Assembly: GCA_038503035.1 (NCBI GenBank)
Contig: JAVSML010001065.1
Span: 228,792 to 292,791 of the forward strand
Length of the DNA: 64,000 bases
Source of the DNA: Crocodylus rhombifer
Lineage: Eukaryota; Chordata; Crocodylia; Crocodylidae
Reading direction: 5' to 3'
Below the pieces are notes generated by a model that was not told the origin of the DNA, did not search any database, and worked only from the letters and a program-made list of their open reading frames with translations. Position numbers and translations under genes: made by a program. This document shows, piece after piece, positions 44,059 through 54,380 of the stretch; position 1 is the first letter of the stretch; each line of letters opens with the position of its first letter.

Positions 44059-44078
44059 ATACATACATACATACATAC
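44059..44078. repeat. (ACAT)n microsatellite
   Basis: Five tandem ACAT units. Confidence 0.85.
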
Positions 44079-44139
44079 TTGGTGGGACAGATGCTGGAAT
44101 TGCTGCATACAGATCTTGTCCACATTTTAGAAAATATTT

Positions 44140-44945
44140 TTAGAAAACTTGGGAGAGTGCAGAAAATCCACAAAAATTATTGTAATACTGGAGAGAGATG
44201 TAAAGAAGTTGTCGGTTTAGCTAATAAAAAAGGATATTGAGAAGTGACATGGTTAAAATTTATTTTATTAAGTCCTTGCACAATTATAGAACTATGATGT
44301 GACTGGAATAACAGAGACTCATCTGACTGGAGTATTGTCATGGATGAGTACAAACTGTTTAGGAAGAACAGGCAAGGGAGAAGACAAGGAGTTGTGCTGT
44401 ATGTAAAAGAGCTGATGATTGCTCAGAGCTCCAGTATGAAACTGGAGATAGGTTTGTTGAAAGTTTCTGGGTTAAGATCAGAGGGGATAACAACAAGGGT
44501 GAAATTATGGTGGGTGTCTGCTATAGACCACCAAACCAGGAGGATGAGGTAGATGAGGCTTTCTTCAGACTGCTAGTGGAAGTTTCCAGATCCCAGGCCC
44601 TGGTTCTCTTGGGGGAATTCAGTGACATATGCTGGGAGGGCAATACAGTAGCGCACAGGCAATCTAGGAAGTTTTTGGAAAGCACTGGGGACAACTTCCT
44701 GGTACAAGTGTTGGAGAGACAAATTAGAAGCCATGTTCTTTTTGACCTGCGGCTCACAAACAGGGAATAATTGGTGGGGGATGTAGACGTGGATGGCAAT
44801 TTGGGCAGCAGTGACCATAAGATGATTGAGTTCAGGACCCTGACAAAAGGAAGAAAAGGGAGCAGCGGAGTATGGGCCCTGAAATTCAGAAAAGCAGATT
44901 TTAACTCCCTCAGGAAACTGATGGGCAAGATCCCCTGGGATATCA
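44140..44945 (+). pseudogene. CR1 endonuclease (APE-type) domain, broken
   Basis: From about 44290 the + strand encodes the CR1 endonuclease in order: VTGITETHLTG (catalytic TET block), MDEYKLFRKNRQGRRQGVVLYVKE, a frame change near 44500, GVCYRPPNQEDEVDEAFFRLL, LLGEFSDICWEG (where LGDFN.PDICW is usual, so the catalytic N is lost), SRKFLESTGDNFLVQVLE and LFDLRLTN. A stop at 44768 and the GSSDHKMIEF block (catalytic SDH kept) follow. This is the N-terminal half of CR1 ORF2; the RT is absent. The stretch 44140-44270 (LGRVQKIHKN…, LANKK) looks like a separate old CR1 C-terminal scrap. The copy ends abruptly in a Harbinger-like fragment. Confidence 0.75.
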
Positions 44946-44950
44946 CTGAC

Positions 44951-44979
44951 ACCAGTTTATGTGTAATTTCTGTCCCTAG
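44951..44979 (+). mobile_element. Harbinger-like family B terminus
   Basis: ACCAGTTTATGTGTAATTTC and TGTCCCTAG are the last 29 bp of family B (compare 13745-13770). Its left part is missing, so either it was deleted together with the CR1 RT region or a chimeric junction formed here. Confidence 0.6.
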
Positions 44980-45644
44980 TTTGTGAGTTCTAGGGATTTA
45001 CATCTATTGCTTTACATTAAGCAATCCCTAAATTTGACAGCATAGGAAAAACTGATTAAAACAGTTTTCAGAATATGTTAAAAAGAGTGCAAGGTTTATA
45101 AATCTTAGAGATGAGGAAATCATTTAGCTGGTTACGTTAATTTTATAGATTACAATTCTTGACTATGTTCTGTCACATCTGATGAAAGACTAGATTATCA
45201 GAAAGCCAAAAGCAAATTTGGATGGAGGCTGTGTTCTAAAAAGCAAAGTGTGGGGCTACAAATATCAGTTTATATTTGTAAAGACTTAATTACATCTCAG
45301 AAAGGGAAGATTCACATAGAGAAAGTTTAAGACAATAGATTTCATCCCCTTCAAGCTTGCATTTTTAATTTTCAATTATTGAGTCATAGCAATTAAATTA
45401 TATATACTACAGCATAGCTGGAAAAATCTCTTGCAGCTAAATTCACCATTGGCAGACATGCTGACTCAAAAAACAATGGTGAATTTGGCTCTTGCAGAAG
45501 AGGAATAAGGTATTTGTGAAACCATGCCAAATGGATGTTGCCTTTCTTTCATCATTGTTATTTTCATTTCAGAAATGTTTAAAAGGAAAAAGGAGTATGG
45601 AATAATTATACTGATAGCCCTGTATCTTTAAGTATAGCAGATAA
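44980..45644. other. No gene recognised
   Basis: AT-rich unique-looking sequence between two CR1 segments. Confidence 0.45.
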
Positions 45645-47983
45645 AGACCCAGCACAGCCCCACCAGGGGAGATGCCTTGTTGGACCTAGTGCTGGCCGCG
45701 GGTGATGAACTGGTGAGGGGGCTGCGGGTGCTTGACCACCTGGGCGACAGCGATCATTGCCTGCTGGAATTCACCATCCAGCGGAAGGTGGTGAAGGCCT
45801 GCAGTAAGGCAGCAACCCTAGATTTCAGGAGGGCAAACTTCAACAAGCTAAGGAGGATAGTTGGAGAAGCGCTGAGGTCCCGGAGGGGAGGGGAGCCAGG
45901 TGTCCAAGGAGAGTGGTCACTTCTTAAGGAGATGATCCTCCAAGCCAAAAGGAAGGTAATCCCAATGAGGATCAAAGGGAGAAGGAGGGCACACAAGCCT
46001 CCATGGCTCACAAAAAGCATCCAGGAATGTCTCCTTGCTAAAAGGGAGGAGTACACCCAATGGAAAGAAGGGGTCATCACCAGGGATGACTATACTGCAG
46101 TCACTCGGGGATGTAGAGGGGCAGTCAGGAAGCCCAAGGCAGAGATGGAATTAGGACTAGCTTCCCAGATTAAGGACAATGAGTCCTTCTTTGAATACAT
46201 AGGGGGTAAAAAGAAGGTCCCGGGTAATTTGGGCTTCTGCAGGATGCATTGGGAAATTTGGTTGTCACACCAGATGGCAAAGCTAACATGTTTAAGGATT
46301 TCTTTGCCTCCGTCTTCCTAAGTAGGGACCAGAACAGCCACCTCCCTGCTGAGCCTCCCTCGGGCCCCAGGGGAAGCACACCTGGGCCAAGGGTTAGCGA
46401 GGAACTAGTTAGGGAGCTTCTGGAGGGACTGGACGCATTCAAGTCAGCCAGTCCAGATGATTTCCACCCTAGAGTTCTAAAGGAATTGGCCGAGGTTATT
46501 GCAGGACCCCTGGCATGGCTTTACGAGCACTCGTGGTGCTCTGGTGTAGTGCCGGAGGACTGGAAGAGGGCCAACGTGGTTCCCATCTTCAAAAAAAGGA
46601 AGAAGGAGGACCTGGGAAACTATAGGCCAGTTAGTCTTACCTCAATCCTAGGCAAGCTGTTTGAGAAAATTATTCTGGCACACAACCATGAGGGGCCAGC
46701 AGGGGACTGCATGCTTAGGGGCAACCAACACGGGTTCATTACTGGCAGGTCCTGTCAGACCAACCTGGTGGCCTTTTACGATCAGATCACCAGAACATTA
46801 GATGCAGGGGTAGCAGTGGACATAGTCTTCCTGGACTTCCGGAAAGCTTTCAACATGGTCTCTCACCCTGTTCTCATTAAGAAACTGGGGGACTGTGGTG
46901 TCGACATCCACACAGTCAAATGGGTCACCAACTGGCTGGAGAGCCGCACCCAAAGAGTGGTAGTGGATGTGTCCTTCTCAACCTGGAACGACGTGGGCAG
47001 TGGGGTTCCGCAGGACTTGGTCCTCGGGCTCACACTGTTCAACATCCTCATTAGTGACTTGGATGAGGGAGTAAAAAGCACCCTGTTCAAATTTGCTGAT
47101 GACCCTAAGATGTGGGGGGGATGTGGGCACACTAGAAGGAAGCAACAGGCTACAATCAGACCTAGACAGGTTACAAGGGTGGGCGGATGATAATAGGATG
47201 GGATTCAACACCGACAAGTGCAAAGTGATGCACCTGGGGAGGAACAACCAGCACCATACCTACAGGTTGGGGAACTCCCCTCTTGTCAGCACAGAGGCGG
47301 AAAAAGATCTTGGAGTCATCACTGACTCCAAGATGAACATGGGCCAGCAGTGTGGGGAGGTGGTCAGAAAGGCCAACTGTACATTGTCATGCATCCACAG
47401 ATGCATCTCAAGTAGGTCCAAAGAGGTGATCCTCCCCCTCTATGCGGCATTAGTCAGGCCGCAGTTGGAATACTGCATCCAGTTCTGGGCACTGCACTTC
47501 AAGAGGGATGTGGACAGCATGGAGAGGGTCCAGAGGAGGGCCACTCGCATGATCAGGGGACAGCAGGGCAGGTCCTATGAGGAGAGGCTATGGGACCTGA
47601 ACCTGTTCAGCCTCCAAAAGAGAAGGATGAGGGGGGATCTAGTGGCCTGTTATAAACTAGTCAGGGGGGATCAGCAGGCATTGGGGGAGTCCCTGTTCCC
47701 CCGAGCACTGCCAGGAGTGACCAGGAATAATGGTCACAAGCTGGCTGTGGGTAGGTTTAGGCTAGATATCAGGAGACTCTACTTCACTGTCAGGGCAGCT
47801 AGGACCTGGAACCAACTTCCAAGAGAAGTGGTGCAGGCTCCTACCCTGGGGGGTTTTAAGAGGAGGTTAGATGTACACCTTGGTGGGGTCGTTTGACCCC
47901 AGTACTCTTCCCTGCCATGGCAGGGGGTCGGACTCAATGATCTACTCAGGTCCCTTCTGACCCTAGAAACTATGAAACTATGA
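45645..47983 (+). mobile_element. Long, fairly young CR1 copy
   Basis: 5' truncated within the endonuclease domain (first recognisable text DALLDLVLAAGDELV) and complete to the 3' terminus GGGTCGGACTCAATGATCT, CCCTTCTGACCCTAG and AAACTATGAAACTATGAAG. It is about 2.3 kb, the longest CR1 in the window, and nearly identical in wording to the 21.8 kb copy over their shared 1.4 kb. The coding part is listed separately. Confidence 0.9.
45677..47896 (+). pseudogene. CR1 ORF2: endonuclease C-end plus RT, two frameshifts
   Basis: Three overlapping frames make one former ORF. 45677-46321 has the endonuclease end (LGDSDHCLLEF with SDH) and the linker to SFFEYIGGKKKV. 46249-47190 has DGKANMFKDFFASVF, DDFHPRVLKELAE, VVPEDWKRANVVPIFKK, NYRPVSLTSILGKLFEK, HGFITGRSCQTNL, motif A FLDFRKAFN (D to N at the last residue), motif B GVPQDLVLG and motif C FADD. 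47093-47896 has the C-terminal RT-adjacent region to the stop. The first shift, near 46231-46250, is a lost base before CTTCTGCAGGATGC. The second, near 47115, is an extra G in a G run. No internal nonsense codons were noticed otherwise, so the copy is recent. Non-functional as it stands. Confidence 0.85.
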
Positions 47984-48640
47984 AGACATAAGAAACTAGA
48001 AGATGAAACTAGAGAAATTTAGAGAAGAAATGGAGCTCAATTTTTTCATCAAGTGATAGTGCTCTGTTACTTAAAGTCTTTAAATCAAGATTGCATGCAT
48101 TTCTGAACCCTCAGACAGCTCAATCAGAAGTTGTGGCCTCCTCTAGATTTGTGATTGCCATCTTACATATCTCAAAAAAGCTTTCACGCAACAAGGACAC
48201 TTCTCCAGAGAGACAGATCACACTTTTGAAATAGCCACTCAGATACCATGTGAAGAATTGCTGCAGTACCAAAGGAAAACCCCCATGAATTGCACACCAC
48301 TGCTTATGACATATCACCCTTCCCTGGAATCTATATGGTAAATCCTCAAACAATGGCAACTCATAGTGAAAGAAGACCCAATTCTTAAAGAGGTCTTCCC
48401 AGAACCACCCATCCTAGCCTTGAAACAAGCACCAAACCTCGCTAACCTCATCACCAGAAGGAAACTTCCTATGGCCCAAAACACCAAATGGATCCAGACA
48501 AAGCCATGAAGACATATAAAACCTCCCAACATATCTCTGCCACCCCCCACAATTACTGTACCCCACAACAAAACCATCAGCCTTCCTGGATCTTACAGCT
48601 GCACCTCCGGAACTGTAATATATGTCATCCAGTGCACCAA

Positions 48641-49382
48641 GGTTAGGGACAGACATTCAAAAAGCCTGAGCCTGAATTGATTCAATCATTGCATATTAGT
48701 CTAACCTGGCTAGGCTGAATCAGTTTTGTAACAGACATCCCAGAAATGCAGGTACATGCCTGCAGTGGCTCAGGCTAGAAGCGGCCTAGAGCAGCCTTCC
48801 CTTCCTTCAACAGCATGGAGCCAGGGGGAGGTGCTGTGGGGAGGTGCTGTGGCCTGGCTCTGCAGGGGCTCTGATTAGCTCAGGAGGGAATTGATAAAGT
48901 GTTTATCACCCAATTAAGAAAACAACAGAGGGACATTACCAGCTACTTGTTAATTCTGCATGTGGTCTGCTAGCTAATAGACACCTCCTCAGCAAGGCAG
49001 AGGGAAGGGGGGAATTCCTGCTTAGTAGGGAGTGGTGAGGGGAGGGGGGAAGCACCGTGCGGTCTCTGGAGCTCCAGCCAGGGATCGGAGGAGAGGGCTC
49101 AGTTCTGCTGTGGAGCAGAGAGCCCCACCCAGGCCAGAGAACATGCCAGGATGCTGGGGTTGTCTGGTTTATCTTAAATCAGCAAGGGGGCTGGGAAAGA
49201 CATTGCATAAACCAGTTTGAGCCAAATCAGTTAAGTCTGATACTACATTCAACCAGGTTTATCTTAAACTGGTTTCAGCCATTCTCAAACTGGTTTATGT
49301 GCACTGAACATCTGTTCTGTTACAGGTTTAAACCAGTTTCTGATCACTTAAACTGGTTTATGTATAAAGTCTGTCCCTAGCT
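48641..49382. mobile_element. Harbinger-like family B element inside the Penelope-like ORF
   Basis: 742 bp, starting GGTTAGGGACAGACATTC and ending AAAGTCTGTCCCTAGC, an inverted pair. The body is collinear with 13094 and 20495: CCTGAATTGATTCAA, GGCTGAATCAGTTTTGTAAC, CAGCTAC.TGTTAATTCTGC, and the terminal AAACTGGTTTATGTGC / TTTAAACCAGTTTCTGATCACTTAAACTGG palindromes. It interrupts the GIY-YIG coding sequence between CTK and the YIGET block, so it is younger than the Penelope-like copy. A clean 3-bp duplication is not visible. Confidence 0.8.
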
Positions 49383-49767
49383 CTGATGCCATGATGGAAA
49401 ATACATAGGAGAGACCAAACAATTGTTCACCAGAATGAATGCACACCAGAAATCTATTAAAGACAAGAATGCCCAGTTACCTGTGGGGACACATTTCTAA
49501 CAAGAAAACCATTCTCTCTCCAGTGTCTCAGTTCTAATTCTCAAAGAGAATTTACATTATAACCTGCCTAATATGTGACTCTCCAGGTACCTCTCCACTG
49601 TTCACCACTCCCCTTCCCTGCCCTGCCCCACAACCCCGACTAGCCTGTCTCTCACCCACTTACTCACTTTACATTTTCACTGACTACCTTTCTTGCATGC
49701 ATACCAGCTTCTGGCTTTACTATTCATTCCACCCAGAAGAGCATACAGCAACTGCAAATCCTTCCTC

Positions 49768-49802
49768 AGCTGACAAAAATATTTATACTTGAAAGCTTGC
49801 AA
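49768..49802 (+). ncRNA. Hammerhead-like core relic at the Penelope 3' end
   Basis: CTGACAA (49770-49776), a 14-nt spacer with partial self-complementarity, then GAAA (49791-49794) and GCTTGC. The hammerhead consensus is CUGANGA, stem II, GAAA. Here G8 of CUGANGA is A and stem II pairs poorly, so this copy should not cleave. The same layout is kept in the foldbacks at 17.5, 24.5, 53.85 and 61.1 kb. That hammerhead motifs occur in Penelope-like elements is established; that this is one is inference. Confidence 0.4.
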
Positions 49803-49842
49803 AGAAGAGTTTTTCCAACTATTTGAGTTGGTCATATTCTTT

Positions 49843-52800
49843 TAAAAATATGTGAGGGATGCCAAATTTTTAGTCTGTTACCTTAAAAAAATATAATATT
49901 AGAGGGTGTTTGGCTTTTATGCTTCTCTGTTTTTGGTGCCCTGTCAGTTGCATCAAATTGCCAATGTTCATTTTTATTTTTAACTGAAGGTTTTCTAAGC
50001 TTCAGGAAAGAAAGCTGTAAATAATTGATTCACACAGATGATTCTGTTATCCATTACATCCACTATTTTTGTCCTCAGTTTCAGAAGCTGGATTTTTCAA
50101 AAAGGTTTCATTTTTATGTGAATATAGACAAGATTTGTCTTTTGGAGATAGTATGTCAAATCATCAGTGACTGAGAGTATTTTGTGTTATAAAATTTCAT
50201 GCTGTGTGCAGTTGGGTGCAGGACTGGTTTGAGGTAGAAACCAGTTTTTACTTCCAAACTGTTTACACAGGTTTTCATCCTTATTTAGTCCAAGCCATGT
50301 AAAACCACCTGTATAGGCAAGCCCTCATGCTCATGCAGCTTCCCACTAAAACCAGACATCTTCAGCCAGCTGAAGCAAGATGCACTTATCTTCCAGTTTG
50401 TCCATGAGTGCCTAGATTTCATATCCTGAATCAAAATAAACACAGTAAATACCTTAGAGGATAGTGTATTGAAATGATAAATGGTGAATACTGATGGAAA
50501 TAGGGTATGAGGACACGTGTTCCCATTTCCAACACTGAGAAAATGCATGAGCCTAGAAAATACAGTTTAAACAATAACTGTGAGTGCAAGGCTAGGAAGC
50601 TTTGAAATACTTTTATATTCAAAGACAAAGAGGACTCTCATTTTTCCTCACCAGACCCTGGTTTCTACCTTTTAGAACCTCAATGCTGTTTAAAATGTGC
50701 AGGAATAAGAGGTTGTTTATCATCCTCAAGGTCAGATGCTCATCTAGCACCAATCAGGCATTAATCAGTGCCACCTCTGTGAAAGAGTAAACAGCTCAGC
50801 AAGACAGTCTCTTTGATATTATGAAAGAGAGAGAGAGAGAGAGGAGAGTTCCCTGGTTTTTCGCTTTTTTAAAAAATGTTGAAACTCCAGTTACTCTCAG
50901 TCTCTATGATTAGCCACAGTCCTCTTTTTTATACTATTTAGGTTTTATTTGCCCCTAACACAACCTTAGAAACTGCTATGCTAAGCACTGCTTGTTCAAG
51001 TCCCAAAAGTTTGACTGTATTTACTCATTTATTTACTCATTTATGCAGGAAGATTAATGAATACTAATCAACAGGAGAATTTCAGTACCAATGCTTATGT
51101 AATATAAAAATGTTATGAAGGAATCTATGACACATCAGAACCCCTTGATGTTCACAAACATAGATAGAAAGAGAATTTCAAAACCATAATCTTTCCCTCC
51201 CTCCCCTGCCCCACTGGAAGCATGATTTTAAGGATTACAGTTAAGTGATAAAAGCCTTATATATATCCAAATAAGGCAACTTAGATTTTATGTATTGAAA
51301 GTTTGCAACAAACAACAAACAAGCTACCAACCAGGACTTATGAACTTAAACTACATCTATTTTGAATAGCTAATACATTTGAGGACAACAATATTTGTGT
51401 ATAGGCTATTTATGAATAAGGAGAAAAACAATTTTTACCAAATAAATTATGTATTATAAATTATTTTCCCGGTGTTATTCATAACACTGGGTAATATGCT
51501 TTTGTGCTTCAAACCTTTCCACAGAATACAATGATTAACTAAGTTTTATGATTTCATAAAGGGATTACATGAAAAAATTATAGACGATGTATGACTAATA
51601 GCCACCTCAGAAGAATTGCATATGGATAAAGGTTATCATTAGAATTGAAACAAAGTAGCTTTGTAAGTATGATTTGTAAGTGTTGATTTACTTATGATTT
51701 GTAAGGGTAGTGGTTTATGTTCTGTTGATAAGACATTTTCTCTAGGGCAAAATATACAGAATCATTGGATAAGTGCACTGTCTGCAGAATTTCTTTTCCA
51801 ATGCTTATCCAAAAATATGGGTTGTGCAAATGCATGCTTAAATTTGCCTTTTGAATATTAACATCAAAAGATGTATTTTTCTTGCTGTATGAAAGCATAG
51901 CAGCTGCTCTAATACACCATGTGAAATGATTACTTTTTTTGCTACATGGCTATTTCCAGCAGCAGACATTCTCTCTTGATGCTATTATATCAGATACTTA
52001 TTGTTTTTTAGTGGATACTAGTTAAAGGGTCCATTTTGGATTAGGACACTGTCCTCTTCCTTAAAAAATACTTTAAATATTTGTTCAGTAATGTATACTA
52101 GGAGCTAAATTCTATCATGGAATGCATGAATCTCCCACCTACTGAAGCCAGTGAGTGTTATGTATGTTCAAAGACAAATGATGTCCTCACATTTCCTCAC
52201 AAGTATCATAGTTGAATATTAGTAAATGTTTTAGTAAAAAAATAGTTTGTGTACAATGGGGAATTTTAAAGGCAAAAGTGGAAGGGAGACACCTAACTCT
52301 TACTGCCTTACATTTCTAATGACCTGGGTCACATTGCATTATGTGACCTGAAAGCAAAGGTCACCATATTGCTCTTGACTCTCTTACCAGGTAGCTTTAA
52401 CTTCAGCAAATGTGAAAACTATCTCCATGCTTGCAACCAAGCAAATTAAAAATGAAGGAAAAAGACAGGGATAGAACAAAAAAAAAAAAAAAATCCCAGT
52501 TATTATGAGGTTATAATAATATGACAATAAAATAATATTACAAGCATTTCTTGATGACAGTTTTGCTGTAATACTTCTATTTTAATATTGGCAGGAAAAT
52601 TTCTGTCATAATTTATTATATGTAAAAACTTCAAAATCCTAAATGTTTCTTATTCAAGTGATTTGTGCTTTCTGTTTGCTTTGTACTTTCCATTTCTCTT
52701 TAAACGCTGCTGATTAGCACTTGCATATTGAAAGGAAAATCAAAAAGATTATATGTGAAAGAAGACAGTCAAAAACTTGATGGAAATATAAAGAACATCT

Positions 52801-53689
52801 TTACAAAAATAGTTTTTAAAGGTGATATAGATTTCCTGCTGATATAATTTAGTTTATAGTTTTCAGGTGTTGACCATCAGTTAAGTTATGAAAAAAATTC
52901 TAAAACACATTCCAGCACAGCTCAACTGATTTATTGATTAGGGCTATAGAAGAATGCAACCAATAGTGATAAAGTATACACTACTACTTCTTAGTCTATT
53001 GCAATGCTGAAATAATTTAAATGGAGCAAGCTAAGCATATGATTTTGCCCCATTCTTTTTATAGTTAACTTTTTTACAATATATATCTATATAGTCCTAT
53101 ATTATTGTTTGCCTTTGCTTATCTTGAAAGGGAAAGTGTCCCAGAAATACTAGCATACAGATATTGCGGATACAAATCATTCTTGGTGGTAACCGTCTGG
53201 TATTCTTAAAAAAGTATACATAAATGTGCGAACTACCCATAATTCACATGATTCATTACAGAGGGAAAAGAATTTACTAGACTATTATTGGAATAGGTGA
53301 CAAGGCTAAAGGTCCTACAAAATTAATTTAGATTCCTAACATTACCAACAAAGCACTATGAAAGTGTTCTCAACTACTTAACAGATTATAATAGTCTTAT
53401 TTTAACAAGCATTTCAAATAGAAGCTCAGATAAAGCCGTATGCCAGTACAGGGTATCTTTATTGACAATGCTAGAAGTAATACCTATGTCTCATCCACTA
53501 ACTCAGAGTAAATGAGCTTGGCATATGAGTTTTCTATCTGGTATGCATGAATTTAGGACGGAATTCTGTTTCCTTTTATGTACTTAAAAGGCAGTTTTCT
53601 AGTGCACTGGTGGCATTCTTGCAGCTTGTTCACAGTTAGTAATGTACTGACTAGGTAGTTGTGCCCACATACAGAACTGAGATGTAGTC
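49843..53689. other. No gene recognised
   Basis: 3.8 kb of AT-rich unique-looking DNA, the longest repeat-poor stretch. An (AG)n tract lies at 50825-50844 and an A run at about 52479-52494. ORFs of 60-90 codons have no domain. Confidence 0.5.
50825..50844. repeat. (AG)n microsatellite
   Basis: About ten AG units. Confidence 0.85.
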
Positions 53690-53945
53690 TGAAGTCAAGT
53701 TAGCCATGTTAGCCTGAAGTCAAGTAGAAGGTACTTCATAGAGTAACCTAAGTAGATATAGACTAACCAGAGTCTCTCTCTCTCTCTCTCTGTGTGTGTG
53801 TATGTGTGTGTCTGTCTGCCTTTCTCACAAGATTTTGTGAGTTGAAGCTGACTTCATCAGATTATTTTGATGATGAAGAAGAAGATATATAGCTTCCACT
53901 ATATATATCTACTTTGGTTAGTCTATAAGGTGCATGTCTACCCTG
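53690..53945 (-). repeat. Foldback repeat, Penelope-terminal-like
   Basis: TAGATATAGACTAACCAGAGT (about 53752) pairs with ACTTTGGTTAGTCTATA (about 53912). On the - strand CTGATGA (53860-53854), a spacer with partial stem, then AAAATC follows the hammerhead-like layout. GTTAGTCTATAAGGTGC is a tail of the type seen in dispersed amniote copies of this group. A TC/TG microsatellite (53773-53817) lies inside. Confidence 0.5.
53773..53817. repeat. (TC)n(TG)n microsatellite
   Basis: About ten TC units followed by TG units with one TA interruption. Confidence 0.9.
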
Positions 53946-54194
53946 CTTTCCACATATGCAAATGCTATCCTAGACACTTGCATGTCCCTAAGTCTCAGGA
54001 ATGTACCCAGTCAGAAAGCCATGAATAAAAGGTCTTAGACACCAAAGTGGACAAGGGCCCCTGTAGAAGGGCACTAGGGTGCCTGCTACTAGATAATAGT
54101 AAATGGGCTCAGCTGCCACTCACCAGGGCAGCACAGGTGGGGGGTTGCTAAGGCAACCGATTGGGTCAGGTGACCGGAAGGGGGCAGGGCCTGG

Positions 54195-54208
54195 CCTTTA
54201 TAAACGGC
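54195..54208 (+). promoter_or_regulatory. TATA box with upstream X-box palindrome
   Basis: TTTATAAAC about 37 bp downstream of the RFX-like palindrome GGTTGCTAAGGCAACC. Copy 1 keeps the palindrome but not the TATA box. Activity is not implied. Confidence 0.45.
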
Positions 54209-54335
54209 AAGGCCGGGGCTAGAGTCAGTTTCCCTCTGGCAGCCTGAGAAGTGGGAGCTCTGCTAGAGCAAGCAGGGTGAGCAGAGCTCTGCGGGTACAG
54301 TAAGAAAGCTGGATGGCTTGAGCAGTGTTGACATT

Positions 54336-54380
54336 ATGGTATGGTATGGTATGGTATGGTATGGTATGGTATGGTATGGT
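54336..54380. repeat. (ATGGT)9 microsatellite
   Basis: Nine uninterrupted ATGGT units inside the promoter-like repeat; copy 1 lacks it. It produces a short ORF with repeated YGMVW. Confidence 0.9.

Larger units (their letters stand above)
48170..49842 (+). pseudogene. Penelope-like retroelement C-terminal region with split GIY-YIG nuclease
   Basis: The + strand, in changing frames, gives the C-terminal order of Penelope-like elements. A KTPMNCTPLLMTYHPSL block (about 48268-48325) comes first, then KEDPILKEVFPEPPILALK (about 48370-48425), then ANLITRRKLPMAQNTK (about 48439-48490). The Cys-containing SCTSGTVIYVIQCTK nuclease start (about 48597-48638) follows. After the 742-bp insertion at 48641-49382 the nuclease continues as KYIGETKQ and RMNAHQKSI (about 49399-49460). 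The YVIQ…YIGET pair is the GIY-YIG nuclease signature of this clade. RT motifs upstream are missing, and stops are present at 48484-48520. The 3' part (to about 49842) is non-coding and ends in the CTGACAA…GAAAGCTTGCAAAGAA block shared with four foldbacks. Normally such elements encode RT plus GIY-YIG endonuclease; this copy is dead. Confidence 0.75.
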
